Position numbers and translations under genes: made by a program | Notes under the pieces: model-generated | Databases searched by the model: none | The model's input: the letters and a program-made list of their open reading frames with translations, nothing else | Told to the model about the DNA's origin: nothing | DNA from: Streptomyces megasporus | GTDB taxonomy: Bacteria > Actinomycetota > Actinomycetes > Streptomycetales > Streptomycetaceae | Length of the DNA: 64,000 nucleotides | Reading direction: 5' to 3' | Assembly (NCBI RefSeq): GCF_000718985.1 | Contig: NZ_JODL01000018.1 | Coordinates: forward strand, 1-64,000 | Part shown: positions 19,792 to 27,963 of the stretch, one piece after another | Numbering within the stretch: the stretch's first letter is position 1 | Layout of the letters: each line of letters begins with the position of its first letter

Positions 19792-21550
19792 GTGGGCGGA
19801 GCGATGAGTGCGGCCGATGCGGTGCCGGAGATGGTCTTGCTGCGGGCGGTGTTCGATCACCTGGGGGCCGGGGTGTACGCCACGGACACCTCCGGTCGCG
19901 TCATCGCCGCCAACCCCCTTGCCGGACAGCTCGTGGGCCGTCCGGCGGCACAGACCCTCGGCCAGGACCTGCACGACCTGCTGTGCCGGGCGGTGGACGG
20001 CACGACCCTCCCCCGCGAGAAGTGCCGGATCCACACGGCGACCGATGCGGCGATCGCCGACAGCCGTCCGGACGAGGGCAGCAAGGAGTTCTTTCTGCGG
20101 GACGACGGCACCTTGATGGCGGTCATCTGGGCGGTCACCCCCCTGCGCTTGGAGGGGCGGACGGCCGGTGCGGTGCTGGTCTTCCGCGACTACAGCACCC
20201 GCCGGGCAGCCCAGGAGGAGATAGCGGCGTACCTGGCGGCGCTGGAGGAGCTGACCGCCCGGCTGAACCTGATCTCCGAGATCTCTGCGGTGCTCGTCTC
20301 CACCCTGGAGACCCGTGAGGTGCTGCGGCGGACCAGCCGCCTGCTGGTGCCGGAGCTGGCCGACTGGGCCGCGGTGGACCTGCGCACCGAAGAGGCCGGA
20401 CCGGTGTGGCGCGTCGCGGTCCACCACTGCGGCGACCCCGATGTGGCCCAGGCGCTTGAAGGGCCCCTGCCGCCGCCACCGCCCGGCTCGGCCCTGGCAC
20501 GCGCGCTGCGCGGCGCCCAGCCGGTGCTGCTGGATGCCGACGACCTCGCCCTGGAGACCGACAGGCCGCTCGCCACGGCCGCCCACCGGGACCTGTTCGA
20601 CCGGCTCGGGGGGCACTCGGCCATCGTGGTGGGGCTGCCCAGCCGGCGGAAGGTGTTCGGCGCGCTGACGGTGGCCCGCACCGCCGACTCCCCGCCCTAC
20701 GCCGACGCCGAGGTCGCGGTGCTCGCCGACATCGGCCGACGGGCCGGGCCGGCGGTCGACAACGCCCAGTTTTTCGTCCAGCAGCGCCACGTCGCCGAGA
20801 CCATGCAGCGGAACCTCCTCGCTCCCCTGCCGCATGCGGACAACCTGCGTCTCGCCGCCCGCTACCGGCCCGCCGGGGCCGTCACCGAGGTCGGTGGCGA
20901 CTGGTACGACGCCTTCGTGCTGGCCGACGGCGTCACCGTGCTGGTCATCGGGGACGTGGTCGGCCACGACCTGCAAGCGGCCGCCCACATGGCCGAACTC
21001 CGCAACATGCTGCGCGGCCTGGCCTGGAACCACGAAGGGCCGCCCAGCATGATCATGCGGCACCTCGACGACGCGATGACCCACACCAGCAGCGCGCCGA
21101 TGGCCACCGCCTTCCTCGCCCGCGTCGAAGGCCCCGAAGGCGGCCCGTTGCGCCTGCACTGGACCAACGCCGGACACCCTCCGCCCCTGCTGACCTCCGC
21201 AGACGGCCACGCCCGCTACCTCGAAGACAACCCCGACCCCCCCGCTGGGCATGAGTGCCACCCTGGACCTGGGCCTGCCCCGGCACGACGTCATCGACCC
21301 CCTGCCGCCCGAGTCCACCCTCCTGCTCTACACCGACGGCCTGGTGGAAGACCGCACCCGCCCCCTCGACTTCGGCATGGCCCGGCTCCGCCTGCGGGCC
21401 TCCACCCTGGCCGGCAGCGACGTGGAAGACTTCTGCGACCAACTGCTGGAACTCATCGCCCCCGCCGACGACGACGACGTCGCCCTGCTCGCCCTGCGCG
21501 TGCCCCCGGCCGGCGATGTGTCCGGTCGTCTCGTTGACCTGCGGCGATGA
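19792..21550 (+). pseudogene. PAS-GAF-SpoIIE phosphatase gene interrupted by a frameshift in a C7 tract
   Basis: The GTG at 19792 has GAGGAG nine bases upstream. The order is a PAS domain (about 12-120: VFDHLGAGVYATDTSGRVIA), a short coil, a GAF domain (about 155-320) and a SpoIIE phosphatase (GGDWYDAFVL, GDVVGHDLQAAAHMAELR, NAGHPPPLL). The frame is lost at C7 (21237-21243). The remaining domain (LGMSATLDLGLPRHDV, LLLYTDGLVEDRT, DDDDVALLALRV) continues in the frame starting at about 21245 and ends at 21550. Removing one C restores the full ~585-residue protein. As read, the final metal-binding Asp region is lost. Homopolymer slippage or a sequencing error are both possible. Confidence 0.85.
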
Positions 21551-21930
21551 GTGATCGGGTCGCACGTGGTGAGTTGTTCGGCCACAGCTGTCCGCTGTTG
21601 TGCGGGGGGGGTGTCCCAACTCTGCTTCGTGGGGTGGGTGGTTGATCGCCCGCTCGTTGTGAGTTCACGCCGCGGCGCTCCGATGCGCCGGTGGCCTCCT
21701 TGTCTCTCCAAGGGCCCGTCGCCTTGTGCGCACGGGGCTCTTCGCATGTCTGTCCTCTTCCCGCACCTCTTTTTGGGGACGACCATGCCCGTCGAGCGTT
21801 TCGCCGACTCCGATCCGCGGGCCATCTGCGGCTACCTCTCCCCGCCGAGGGGCAGGGGCGGGCGCTGCGCGGCTTCCAGTCGGTGGGTCGAGTCAGCGTG
21901 GCCTGGGCGACGGGCAGGCCGCCGGCGGTG
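21551..21930. other. 380-base convergent intergenic region
   Basis: Lies between two convergent phosphatase genes. An imperfect GC hairpin around 21,710-21,750 followed by CTCTTTTTGGGG could terminate transcription. No supported gene is seen; a short plus-strand frame from 21785 lacks codon bias after ~20 residues. Confidence 0.4.
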
Positions 21931-23034
21931 TCATGCGTTCGGTCGCCTCTGTCGAGCGCTCTGTCGGTGGGTGACGGCGATGAGCGCGGCGTCGTCGTCC
22001 AACCGCCCGTCGGTGTGCCGGTCCAGGTCGGTCAGGAGGGCGTCCAGCACCGCGTCGGGATCGGCCGGCAGCGGGCGGGAGAGGAACGGCACCGGGTCGT
22101 AGAAGGCGCCGTTGTGGTCGCGGGCCTCCACCACGCCGTCGGTGAACAGCAGCAGGATCGCGTCCGGTGGCAGCGGGTGCCGCTCGATGGGTACCCGGGG
22201 GCGGCCCAGGTCGCCCAGCCCCAGCGGCAGGGCCGGGGTGGCCGGCTCCAGCGCCCGCACCCGCCCTTGCTGGAGGAGCAGCGGCGCGGGATGGCCGAGG
22301 TTGACCACGCGCAGTTCGCCGCCGTCGGCGGGGACGTCGACGACGACGGCGGTGGCGAAGGACTCCATCCCGCTCTCCTCGGCCTTGAACTCCTGGGCGC
22401 GCTCCTCCAGCCGGTCGACCACGTCGGCCGGGTCGGGCAGGCGGGTGGCCTCCCGGAAGGTGCCGAGCAGACTGTTGACGGTCCGCACCGCCTCCAGGCC
22501 CTTGCCGCGCACGTCGGCGATCAGCAGCCGAGTGCCGTGGGAAGTGGAGTGGGCGGCGTAGAGGTCGCCGCCGATGGCGGCCTCCTTCGCGGCGGCCCGG
22601 TACCGGACGGCCACGTCCAGCGGTCCGATGTGCCTGGGCGGGGTGGGGAGCACGGCGCGCTGGACGGCCTCGGCGACCTCCCGGGCGTCCTTCAGCCGCT
22701 GCCGGTCGTGGGCCATCGTCCGGTTGAGGAGCGCGGCCAGGACGGTCAGCACGACGATGCTGGTGAACGCGACGGCGCGGGCGGTGGAGAACAGGTCTCC
22801 GCCGCTCGCGTAGGTCAGGGCGGCCCCGGCCGCCAGGGCCGCCACCCCGGTGGCGATCGTGCCGGCCAGGGAGTAGACCGGGGCGGCCAGCACCGGCGCG
22901 GCCGCCAGCAGGGGGAACGTGCTGGTCTCCGGCGGGGCGAGGACGTCGACGACGATCGCGGCGAGGACGACCGCGACGGGCAGCACGGCGGGCCAGCGCC
23001 GCCGGCCGACCGGGGGTGTGCGATCACGTGCCAT
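21931..23034 (-). CDS. Membrane-anchored SpoIIE-family PP2C phosphatase
   Basis: 367 residues. Four or so transmembrane helices fill about 14-100 (AVLPVAVVLAAIVVDVLA, then AVAFTSIVVLTVLAALLN). A linker follows (REVAEAVQRAVLPTPPRHIG), then a complete phosphatase domain with GGDLYAAHST, IADVRGKGLEAVRTVNSL, NLGHPAPLLL, LLLFTDGVVEARDHNG and LDDDAALIAV. The ATG at 23034 has GGAGAC nine bases upstream. It shares architecture with the broken copy at 16529 and may be its functional paralogue. The target is probably an anti-anti-sigma factor encoded elsewhere. Confidence 0.88.
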   Translation of the reverse strand: MARDRTPPVGRRRWPAVLPVAVVLAAIVVDVLAPPETSTFPLLAAAPVLAAPVYSLAGTIATGVAALAAGAALTYASGGDLFSTARAVAFTSIVVLTVLAALLNRTMAHDRQRLKDAREVAEAVQRAVLPTPPRHIGPLDVAVRYRAAAKEAAIGGDLYAAHSTSHGTRLLIADVRGKGLEAVRTVNSLLGTFREATRLPDPADVVDRLEERAQEFKAEESGMESFATAVVVDVPADGGELRVVNLGHPAPLLLQQGRVRALEPATPALPLGLGDLGRPRVPIERHPLPPDAILLLFTDGVVEARDHNGAFYDPVPFLSRPLPADPDAVLDALLTDLDRHTDGRLDDDAALIAVTHRQSARQRRPNA

Positions 23035-23948
23035 GCTCTGCCGTCTCCGTGCTCCCGCGTCGATCGTGGAGGAGATCCAGGCCCCAGTCTCCGCTGTCCC
23101 CCGCCCCGCGGCGACCGCGACACCCGCCGTACGCGGGCCACACGAGGCCCACGACCGACGACGCGGGACAGCCACCGCGGGAGCCGCCGGACCGGTCGCC
23201 TCGGAGGGAGTGGCTTCCACCGATCTCGGTGGAACCACCGCAGGTCGCCGTCGATGTGCCGGGGCACGCGTCGGTAGCGTGGCAGGCTCCGGGCGGACAT
23301 CAGTCGGCCGAGCAGCGTCCAGCGCACGAACCGCGTCAGTTCCTCCTTTTTGAACTCCCAGGTGCCGGTGGCGACGTCGAACCCGGCGAGCCCGTCGTCC
23401 ACCATCCACGCCTCTCCCTGCTCCTGTGGGGCGCGCACTCGTACCGCCGGCACCACGTCGATCCAGTCCGGCGGTCTGGTGTGCGGGCACACCCAGCACA
23501 CCGCGATCTTCTCGGCTCGGTAGCGGGCGGTGCGGGCTCGGATGTCCGCTGCCGTGATCGGGGAGAGCTGTGCCTCCCAGGCCATGCGTCGTGTGCCGTC
23601 CGGTGAGGTGGCCATGACGTCCGCCCGCCAGGAGCCGTCGGCGGCCGACACCTCCAGTTCGGCGTACCAGCCTGCCGTGCGGATCGCGCCGGCCAGTTCC
23701 AGCTTGAGCATGTGGTGTTCCCACGACTCGGTGGACAGCTCGCACGACGGTGGCCGCCCCGGGTCGTGGCAGAAGAACCGCACGCCGTGGGGGGAGTGCT
23801 TGGCGTGGACGCCCCAGCCGCACTCGGGGCAGGTGAGCGGGGCGCGGGGGCGGGCCTTGTGGATGTGGGCCCAGTCCATTCCGCGTCCGAGGTCGGGCAG
23901 CGTGGCGTCCAGGTGTCCGGCGTCGGGGTGCAGTGCGGTGAAGGGCAT
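22815..23948 (-). CDS. Competence protein CoiA-like family protein
   Basis: The ATG at 23948 has GGAGG eight bases upstream. The first ~245 residues look genuine: MPFTALHPDAGHLDAT, a zinc-ribbon-like CPECGWGVHAKHSPHGVRFF with CH and C, a helical part (SWEHHMLKLELAGAIRTAGW) and the nuclease-like core ADVMATSP...MAWEAQLSP. CoiA-like proteins are DNA-uptake or accessory nuclease proteins; in Streptomyces they are frequent on mobile elements. The frame continues to 22815, which overlaps the first 220 bases of the phosphatase gene on the same strand. The last ~75 residues are low-complexity Pro/Arg/Ser and probably not native, suggesting a lost stop or frameshift near 23,040. Confidence 0.65.
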   Translation of the reverse strand: MPFTALHPDAGHLDATLPDLGRGMDWAHIHKARPRAPLTCPECGWGVHAKHSPHGVRFFCHDPGRPPSCELSTESWEHHMLKLELAGAIRTAGWYAELEVSAADGSWRADVMATSPDGTRRMAWEAQLSPITAADIRARTARYRAEKIAVCWVCPHTRPPDWIDVVPAVRVRAPQEQGEAWMVDDGLAGFDVATGTWEFKKEELTRFVRWTLLGRLMSARSLPRYRRVPRHIDGDLRWFHRDRWKPLPPRRPVRRLPRWLSRVVGRGPRVARVRRVSRSPRGGGQRRLGPGSPPRSTREHGDGRAWHVIAHPRSAGGAGPPCCPSRSSSPRSSSTSSPRRRPARSPCWRPRRCWPPRSTPWPARSPPGWRPWRPGPP

Positions 23949-24158
23949 GAATCGCACCTCCTGGCAATCCAGTGCATATCGCGGCGTATCTGACAGAGGA
24001 GCAGATAGCAGGCGGCACTGACAGCGCCCTTGTCGGCCGCCGGCCGGCGCGCGGTCGGCCGGTGTTCTCCGGGAGGGGGCGAGGTTCCCGGCCGGGCGGT
24101 CCGCCGACGCGCGGGGGGCCACTCGCCCCCGAACCACCCCCCCCGGTTATGCGTTCAG

Positions 24159-24164
24159 TAAAAT
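24159..24164 (+). promoter_or_regulatory. Candidate -10 element in an A/T-rich divergent region
   Basis: TAAAAT lies in the most A/T-rich stretch of this neighbourhood (24148-24187), between the CoiA-like gene (minus) and the small helix-turn-helix gene (plus). No clear -35 is seen, so the call is weak. Confidence 0.3.
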
Positions 24165-24203
24165 TCATTGCGAGCATCGTAAAAAATGGTGGATGCTGGA
24201 GAC

Positions 24204-24632
24204 ATGCACTCGCTCGAAGCCATCGCCGCCATCGCCGTCCCCCTGCCGCAGCCCGGCGACGTCACCCCCGCGGACGCCTACGACGACGCCCTCCAGGACG
24301 CCCTGGAGCAGCGCAAGAAGCTCGCCGACAACCTGGAGGGAGCCTGGCTGGCCGAGGACCACGACCCGCTGCTGACCGTCCTGGCCGCCGCCCGCGACCG
24401 CCGCCGGCGGGCCGAGGCCGAGATTCGCCGGCTGATCGCCTACGGGCGGGAGTTCACCCGCCCCCGCCCCTACCGGCTCGAGGACCTCGCCACCGCCGCC
24501 GGGATGTCGGTGTCCGGGGTGCGCACCGCCTACAGGGAGGAGGACGTCGACGCCGTCGCCGAGACCACCGGCCTCACCCCCCGCGCCCGGCGGGCCGCCG
24601 ACCCGCCCGAGCAGACGCGGGAGGCCCGGTGA
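24204..24632 (+). CDS. Small HTH-containing hypothetical protein
   Basis: 142 residues if started at the ATG 24204; an ATG at 24186 would add six. A coiled helix (DALQDALEQRKKLADNLEGA) and a basic helix (RDRRRRAEAEIRRLIAYGRE) precede a plausible helix-turn-helix (LEDLATAAGMSVSGVRTAYR). Such proteins occur on Streptomyces plasmids and integrative elements, with no proven role. It overlaps the next gene by four bases (GTGA), so the two form a coupled pair. Confidence 0.65.
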   Translation: MHSLEAIAAIAVPLPQPGDVTPADAYDDALQDALEQRKKLADNLEGAWLAEDHDPLLTVLAAARDRRRRAEAEIRRLIAYGREFTRPRPYRLEDLATAAGMSVSGVRTAYREEDVDAVAETTGLTPRARRAADPPEQTREAR

Positions 24633-24874
24633 CCAGCCCGCCCGACCGGCCGCCCGCCGAGACACCCGCGGGCGGCCTCGGCCCCTCCCCCGCCTGTCGC
24701 TGCCCCACCCCCTGGCCGTCGCTGGTCACCGTCGTCGAGGGCCGCACCCTGGCCGCCGTCCCCGCCGACACCCCGGGACCGGCCGCCGCGCTGTACCGCG
24801 CCCGGTGCGGAACCTGCGGCACCGAATATCCACTGCCCTGGCGGCTGGCCCGCCCCCACCACCACGCCGCCTGA
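24629..24874 (+). CDS. Small zinc-ribbon hypothetical protein
   Basis: 81 residues from a GTG that overlaps the previous stop. After a proline-rich start it carries CRC near residue 23 and CGTCGTEYPLPWRLARP near the end, a CxxC knuckle that, with the earlier Cys pair, could bind zinc. Function unknown. Translational coupling with the helix-turn-helix protein suggests they act together. Confidence 0.55.
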   Translation: MTSPPDRPPAETPAGGLGPSPACRCPTPWPSLVTVVEGRTLAAVPADTPGPAAALYRARCGTCGTEYPLPWRLARPHHHAA

Positions 24875-25020
24875 CCTCACCTCCCCGACACGGCCCCGGC
24901 CACGTCACCACCACCGGTGCCGGGCGGGCCCGACGCCGGGTGGGCGGCATCTTGTGTTGACGGCCCGCGCGTCGAACAGGCGCCGGGCGTGGACGGGCGG
25001 CCGACGCCGAGCGCGACGGT

Positions 25021-25473
25021 GTGGGCGCAGCCCCCACGCCGCTGGTGACCCGGGCCCGGGCGGCGCGGCGCACCGCCGCCGTGGCCTGGTCCCACGGCGA
25101 GTCCGATGTGATCGAGCGGTTCAACGCGCTGATCTCCGGCGCGTACGTCTGGGTGCCCGACGACGACCGTCCGGGCCCCGCCGCCGCGCGGTTGGCGCAG
25201 TTGCCCGTCCACTGGCTGGCGGACTGGACGCTGTGTTTGGACGTCGAGTGCGGGCCCCGGCCCGACACCGTGCTGCACCGCCTGTACGGCGCGGTGACGG
25301 CGTTCGAGGCGGAGGCCGGCCTGGAGTTCTCCCCCACCGGGGGTCACCCGCCCATCGTGGTGCCGGTCCACCGGATCGTCGCCCTGACCGGCGACCGGCA
25401 CCGGCACCGCCGCTTTGGAGAGGTGCCCGCCCACGAACCGTACGACGAGCACGAGCCCGCGCCGGAGGTGTGA
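25021..25473 (+). CDS. Hypothetical protein
   Basis: About 150 residues; the start is uncertain (GTG at 25021 or 25045). Not recognised. It contains a mixed alpha/beta stretch with HGESDVIERFNALISGAYVW, DVECGPRPDTVLHRLYGAV and HRIVALTGDRHRHRRF, without catalytic motifs or membrane segments. Codon bias is good and the frame is the best on either strand. It sits among other plasmid-type hypothetical genes. Confidence 0.5.
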   Translation: MGAAPTPLVTRARAARRTAAVAWSHGESDVIERFNALISGAYVWVPDDDRPGPAAARLAQLPVHWLADWTLCLDVECGPRPDTVLHRLYGAVTAFEAEAGLEFSPTGGHPPIVVPVHRIVALTGDRHRHRRFGEVPAHEPYDEHEPAPEV

Positions 25474-25557
25474 CGCCCCCCGAGGGGGCCGGTGCGGGAG
25501 GTGCTCGCCGCCGGCCCGGGGCCGGGGGCGCGCTCGTACGCTCCTGGCGGATCGCCT

Positions 25558-26811
25558 TCACGTGCTCAGGTGATAGGCCTTTTCCGTTATGCGAAGCGGC
25601 GCGTCGGCCGGGCCCTTGATGAACGGGCCGCGCCAGCGGATCTTGTGACGGCCGAGGCTTGGATACCACTGGTTGACCTTGTGCATGCGCACGGGCCAGC
25701 GGTGGTGGTACCGGCTGGGGCCGGGGGGTTGCCCTGTCCGGGCGGCACGGTCCGAAGTTCTCCGCAGGTCGATCAGGCGGATCGCTCCGGGGGCCTGGTC
25801 GCGGGTGGGGTTTTCGGCGGCCGGTCGGTGGCGGTCGCTCGTGCCCGGGGGTGTTGCGCCGGTCGCGGTGGTGACGCCTTGCGCGGCCAGGCGCCAGAAC
25901 GCGAAGAGGTACCGCTCCGCGAAGTCGTTGTACGGGTCCTCGATCGGCTCGCCGTTCCACTGGGCGGCGTGGGGTGCGGGGCGCTGGTTGGTGCGGACGA
26001 GGTCTCCGACGGCGGTGTGGAGCATGCGTCGCGCCTGGAGAGAGACGACTGCCTCGGTGTGCGAGGAGGTGCTCCTGGTGGCGGCGTCCGCGCGTATGCC
26101 GTTGGTCCCCGCGGGAAACCACGGGGGCGCCGGATGGCCGCCGGCTCTCGTCTCCGCCAGGAACTGCGCCCACTCCGATGTCTTGGTGGGGCCGTCGGTG
26201 CGGACCATTCCGCTGACCCCGACTGCGGGGTGCTCTTCGCCGGCGGATCCGTACATCGTGCCGAAGGTCCAGCCCAGAACGCTGAGGTCGCCCAGGTCGG
26301 CGTTGCGGTTGAGGAGAACGACCGGTTCCGGCATGACCACGAGGCCGGCGCGCAGGGGGATGTCGGTGTCCCGGTCGAGGGTGAGCAGGTCTGTGGCGTC
26401 CAGTGTCATGGCGGCCGCCATGACGGCCGCGTGGGCCGCCGGTGAGACCACGCAGATCTCCGCGTGCCGCAGCAGGGCGATTTGGCGTTGCCGTTCCCAC
26501 ACGGCGTAGTCGGCGATGAGCTGGGTGCCGTGCGGCCACGGGCCGGGGTATCCGGCTTCTCCCAGCATCCAGGCGGCCGTTTCCTGCCACGCCTGCCCGA
26601 GTGACAGACCCGCGCGGATGTGGTGCCACAGGGCGTGTTGGAAGTTCCTGTCGGTCGTCGCGGCGAGGCAGGCGGCCACGTAGGGGTTGTCTTCCAGGCG
26701 CAGAAGCGTGACGGTCCGGTCGTGCAGCGCGGCGCGAGCCGCGGCGGTGGCATCCCACTGCCGGACTTCCTGTCGGGTGCGTCCCTTCTTGCGCCTGCTC
26801 GCCTTGCCCAT
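25558..26811 (-). CDS. Hypothetical protein with plasmid/phage-type C-terminal motif
   Basis: 417 residues from the ATG at 26811. The N-terminus is very basic (GKASRRKKGRTRQEVRQWD). The middle is helical and Trp-rich (FQHALWHHIRAGLSLGQAWQ) with an alpha/beta part (AGLVVMPEPVVLLNRNADLG). The C-terminus, RYHHRWPVRMHKVNQWYPSL then RWRGPFIKGPADAPL, has the 'H.RW.V..H..NQ.Y.S....W..P.IKGP.GAPL' pattern that I associate with hypothetical proteins of Streptomyces plasmids and phages. Function unknown; nucleic-acid binding would fit the basic ends. Confidence 0.65.
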   Translation of the reverse strand: MGKASRRKKGRTRQEVRQWDATAAARAALHDRTVTLLRLEDNPYVAACLAATTDRNFQHALWHHIRAGLSLGQAWQETAAWMLGEAGYPGPWPHGTQLIADYAVWERQRQIALLRHAEICVVSPAAHAAVMAAAMTLDATDLLTLDRDTDIPLRAGLVVMPEPVVLLNRNADLGDLSVLGWTFGTMYGSAGEEHPAVGVSGMVRTDGPTKTSEWAQFLAETRAGGHPAPPWFPAGTNGIRADAATRSTSSHTEAVVSLQARRMLHTAVGDLVRTNQRPAPHAAQWNGEPIEDPYNDFAERYLFAFWRLAAQGVTTATGATPPGTSDRHRPAAENPTRDQAPGAIRLIDLRRTSDRAARTGQPPGPSRYHHRWPVRMHKVNQWYPSLGRHKIRWRGPFIKGPADAPLRITEKAYHLST

Positions 26812-27008
26812 TTCCGCGCCGCCTTTGCGTTCCGCCGTCGGGTCGTCTCGTGCTCGTTCGTTGGGCAGTCTGCGCGGCTCGGTACGCGGTCGAGGCGGGC
26901 GCGGGGCGCTCGTCCCGCCGGGCGGGACGGCGGGAGACACGGAGGGGTTGCCGGTCCCGGTGGGCGGGATGGGCGCTGCCGTCGTCTTCCGGGCGGGGGC
27001 GGGTGGGC

Positions 27009-27173
27009 TCAGCGAGCCGGCGGGCGAGGGCGGCGGAAATCGACGGCCCGAGCGGCGCTCCGCAGGGTCGTCTCGGCGACCTGACGGACGTCGGCGGGGA
27101 TGTCGCCGCGCTCGCGGACCAGGCGGTCGTAGATCGGCGTGCCGGTGGGCTGTTTGGTGCCGGTCGGGTGCAT
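27009..27173 (-). CDS. Small hypothetical protein
   Basis: 54 residues. A GGGGGA ribosome site lies about nine bases before the ATG at 27173. It contains TPIYDRLVRERGDIPADVR, a 'TPIYD.L..E' motif seen in small actinobacterial plasmid-borne proteins, and a basic tail. Function unknown. It probably belongs with the 417-residue gene downstream on the same strand. Confidence 0.5.
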   Translation of the reverse strand: MHPTGTKQPTGTPIYDRLVRERGDIPADVRQVAETTLRSAARAVDFRRPRPPAR

Positions 27174-27378
27174 GCGTCGGTGTCCCCCTTTTTTCCTCTT
27201 GTGGTGTGCGAAGCGGCCCGAGTCCAGGGCGGCGCGGGTGGTGGCCGGGCCGAAGGCGGTCACGGGGTCCGGGGGTTGGGGCGGTGGGCGCTGTTGTGCG
27301 GAGGTGTTCGCGGCCCGGCCCTGAAGGGCCGGACACCCTGCCCGGAAAGAGAGGTGGGCGGTCCGCCGCGGGCGGCGG

Positions 27379-27762
27379 TTACCGGTTCCCGCCGCCCTCC
27401 GTGGCCGCCGGAGGCGACGGGTCGGCGACGTGTTTGAGCGCGCTGCGGGCCCGGTACCGGTCTTCGGGGGCGCAGGTGGTCCAAAAATCGTGGGTGACGA
27501 TCTGCTCGGACAGTTCCAGCAACTGCTCGCGCAGCCGGCGTTCGGTCTCCGCCTGCTCGGGGGTGTAGCCGGGGGATGCGGCGATCGTCACCGTGCGGGT
27601 GGTCCCGCCCGGGGCGGGCTCGGCCAGGGTTCGGCCCGGCAGCGGCTCGGCGCTGCGCGGCAGCGTGCGGCACAGGCCGGTGTACTCGCCCCGTACCCGG
27701 TGCAGTCGGCGCTGCAGGTGCAGGAGGTCGTCCGGGAACGGGAAGGGCGTGTCGTCGGCCAC
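27379..27762 (-). CDS. Hypothetical protein
   Basis: 127 residues from a GTG at 27762. Helical, with LLHLQRRLHRVRGEYTGLCR and a coiled segment (QAETERRLREQLLELSEQI), then DFWTTCAPEDRYRARSALKH. No family recognised. Codon bias is good, and the organisation (small, helical, no membrane segment) matches the other accessory proteins around it. Confidence 0.5.
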   Translation of the reverse strand: MADDTPFPFPDDLLHLQRRLHRVRGEYTGLCRTLPRSAEPLPGRTLAEPAPGGTTRTVTIAASPGYTPEQAETERRLREQLLELSEQIVTHDFWTTCAPEDRYRARSALKHVADPSPPAATEGGGNR

Positions 27763-27963
27763 CCGGCCATGCTACGTCTGTTCGAATACCGGGTGCGGGG
27801 TGACGCCGCCGGAGGGTCGCCCGAACGCCGGGCACCCGCCGGCCGCCCGCCGGTCGAGGTCCTCTTCGGTGGGCCGGGGGGCGAACGGTGTTCTCCCGAC
27901 GGGCGGCCGTGGCCCGCGGTGCGGGCCGGGCATGATGGGGCGTCCGATTCTGTTGGGGGGATC

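Noticed and set aside
21785..21930. Plus-strand frame starting MPVERFADSDPRAICGYL
   Set aside because: It loses codon bias after about 20 residues and runs into the antisense of the phosphatase gene; no transposase or other family match can be argued.
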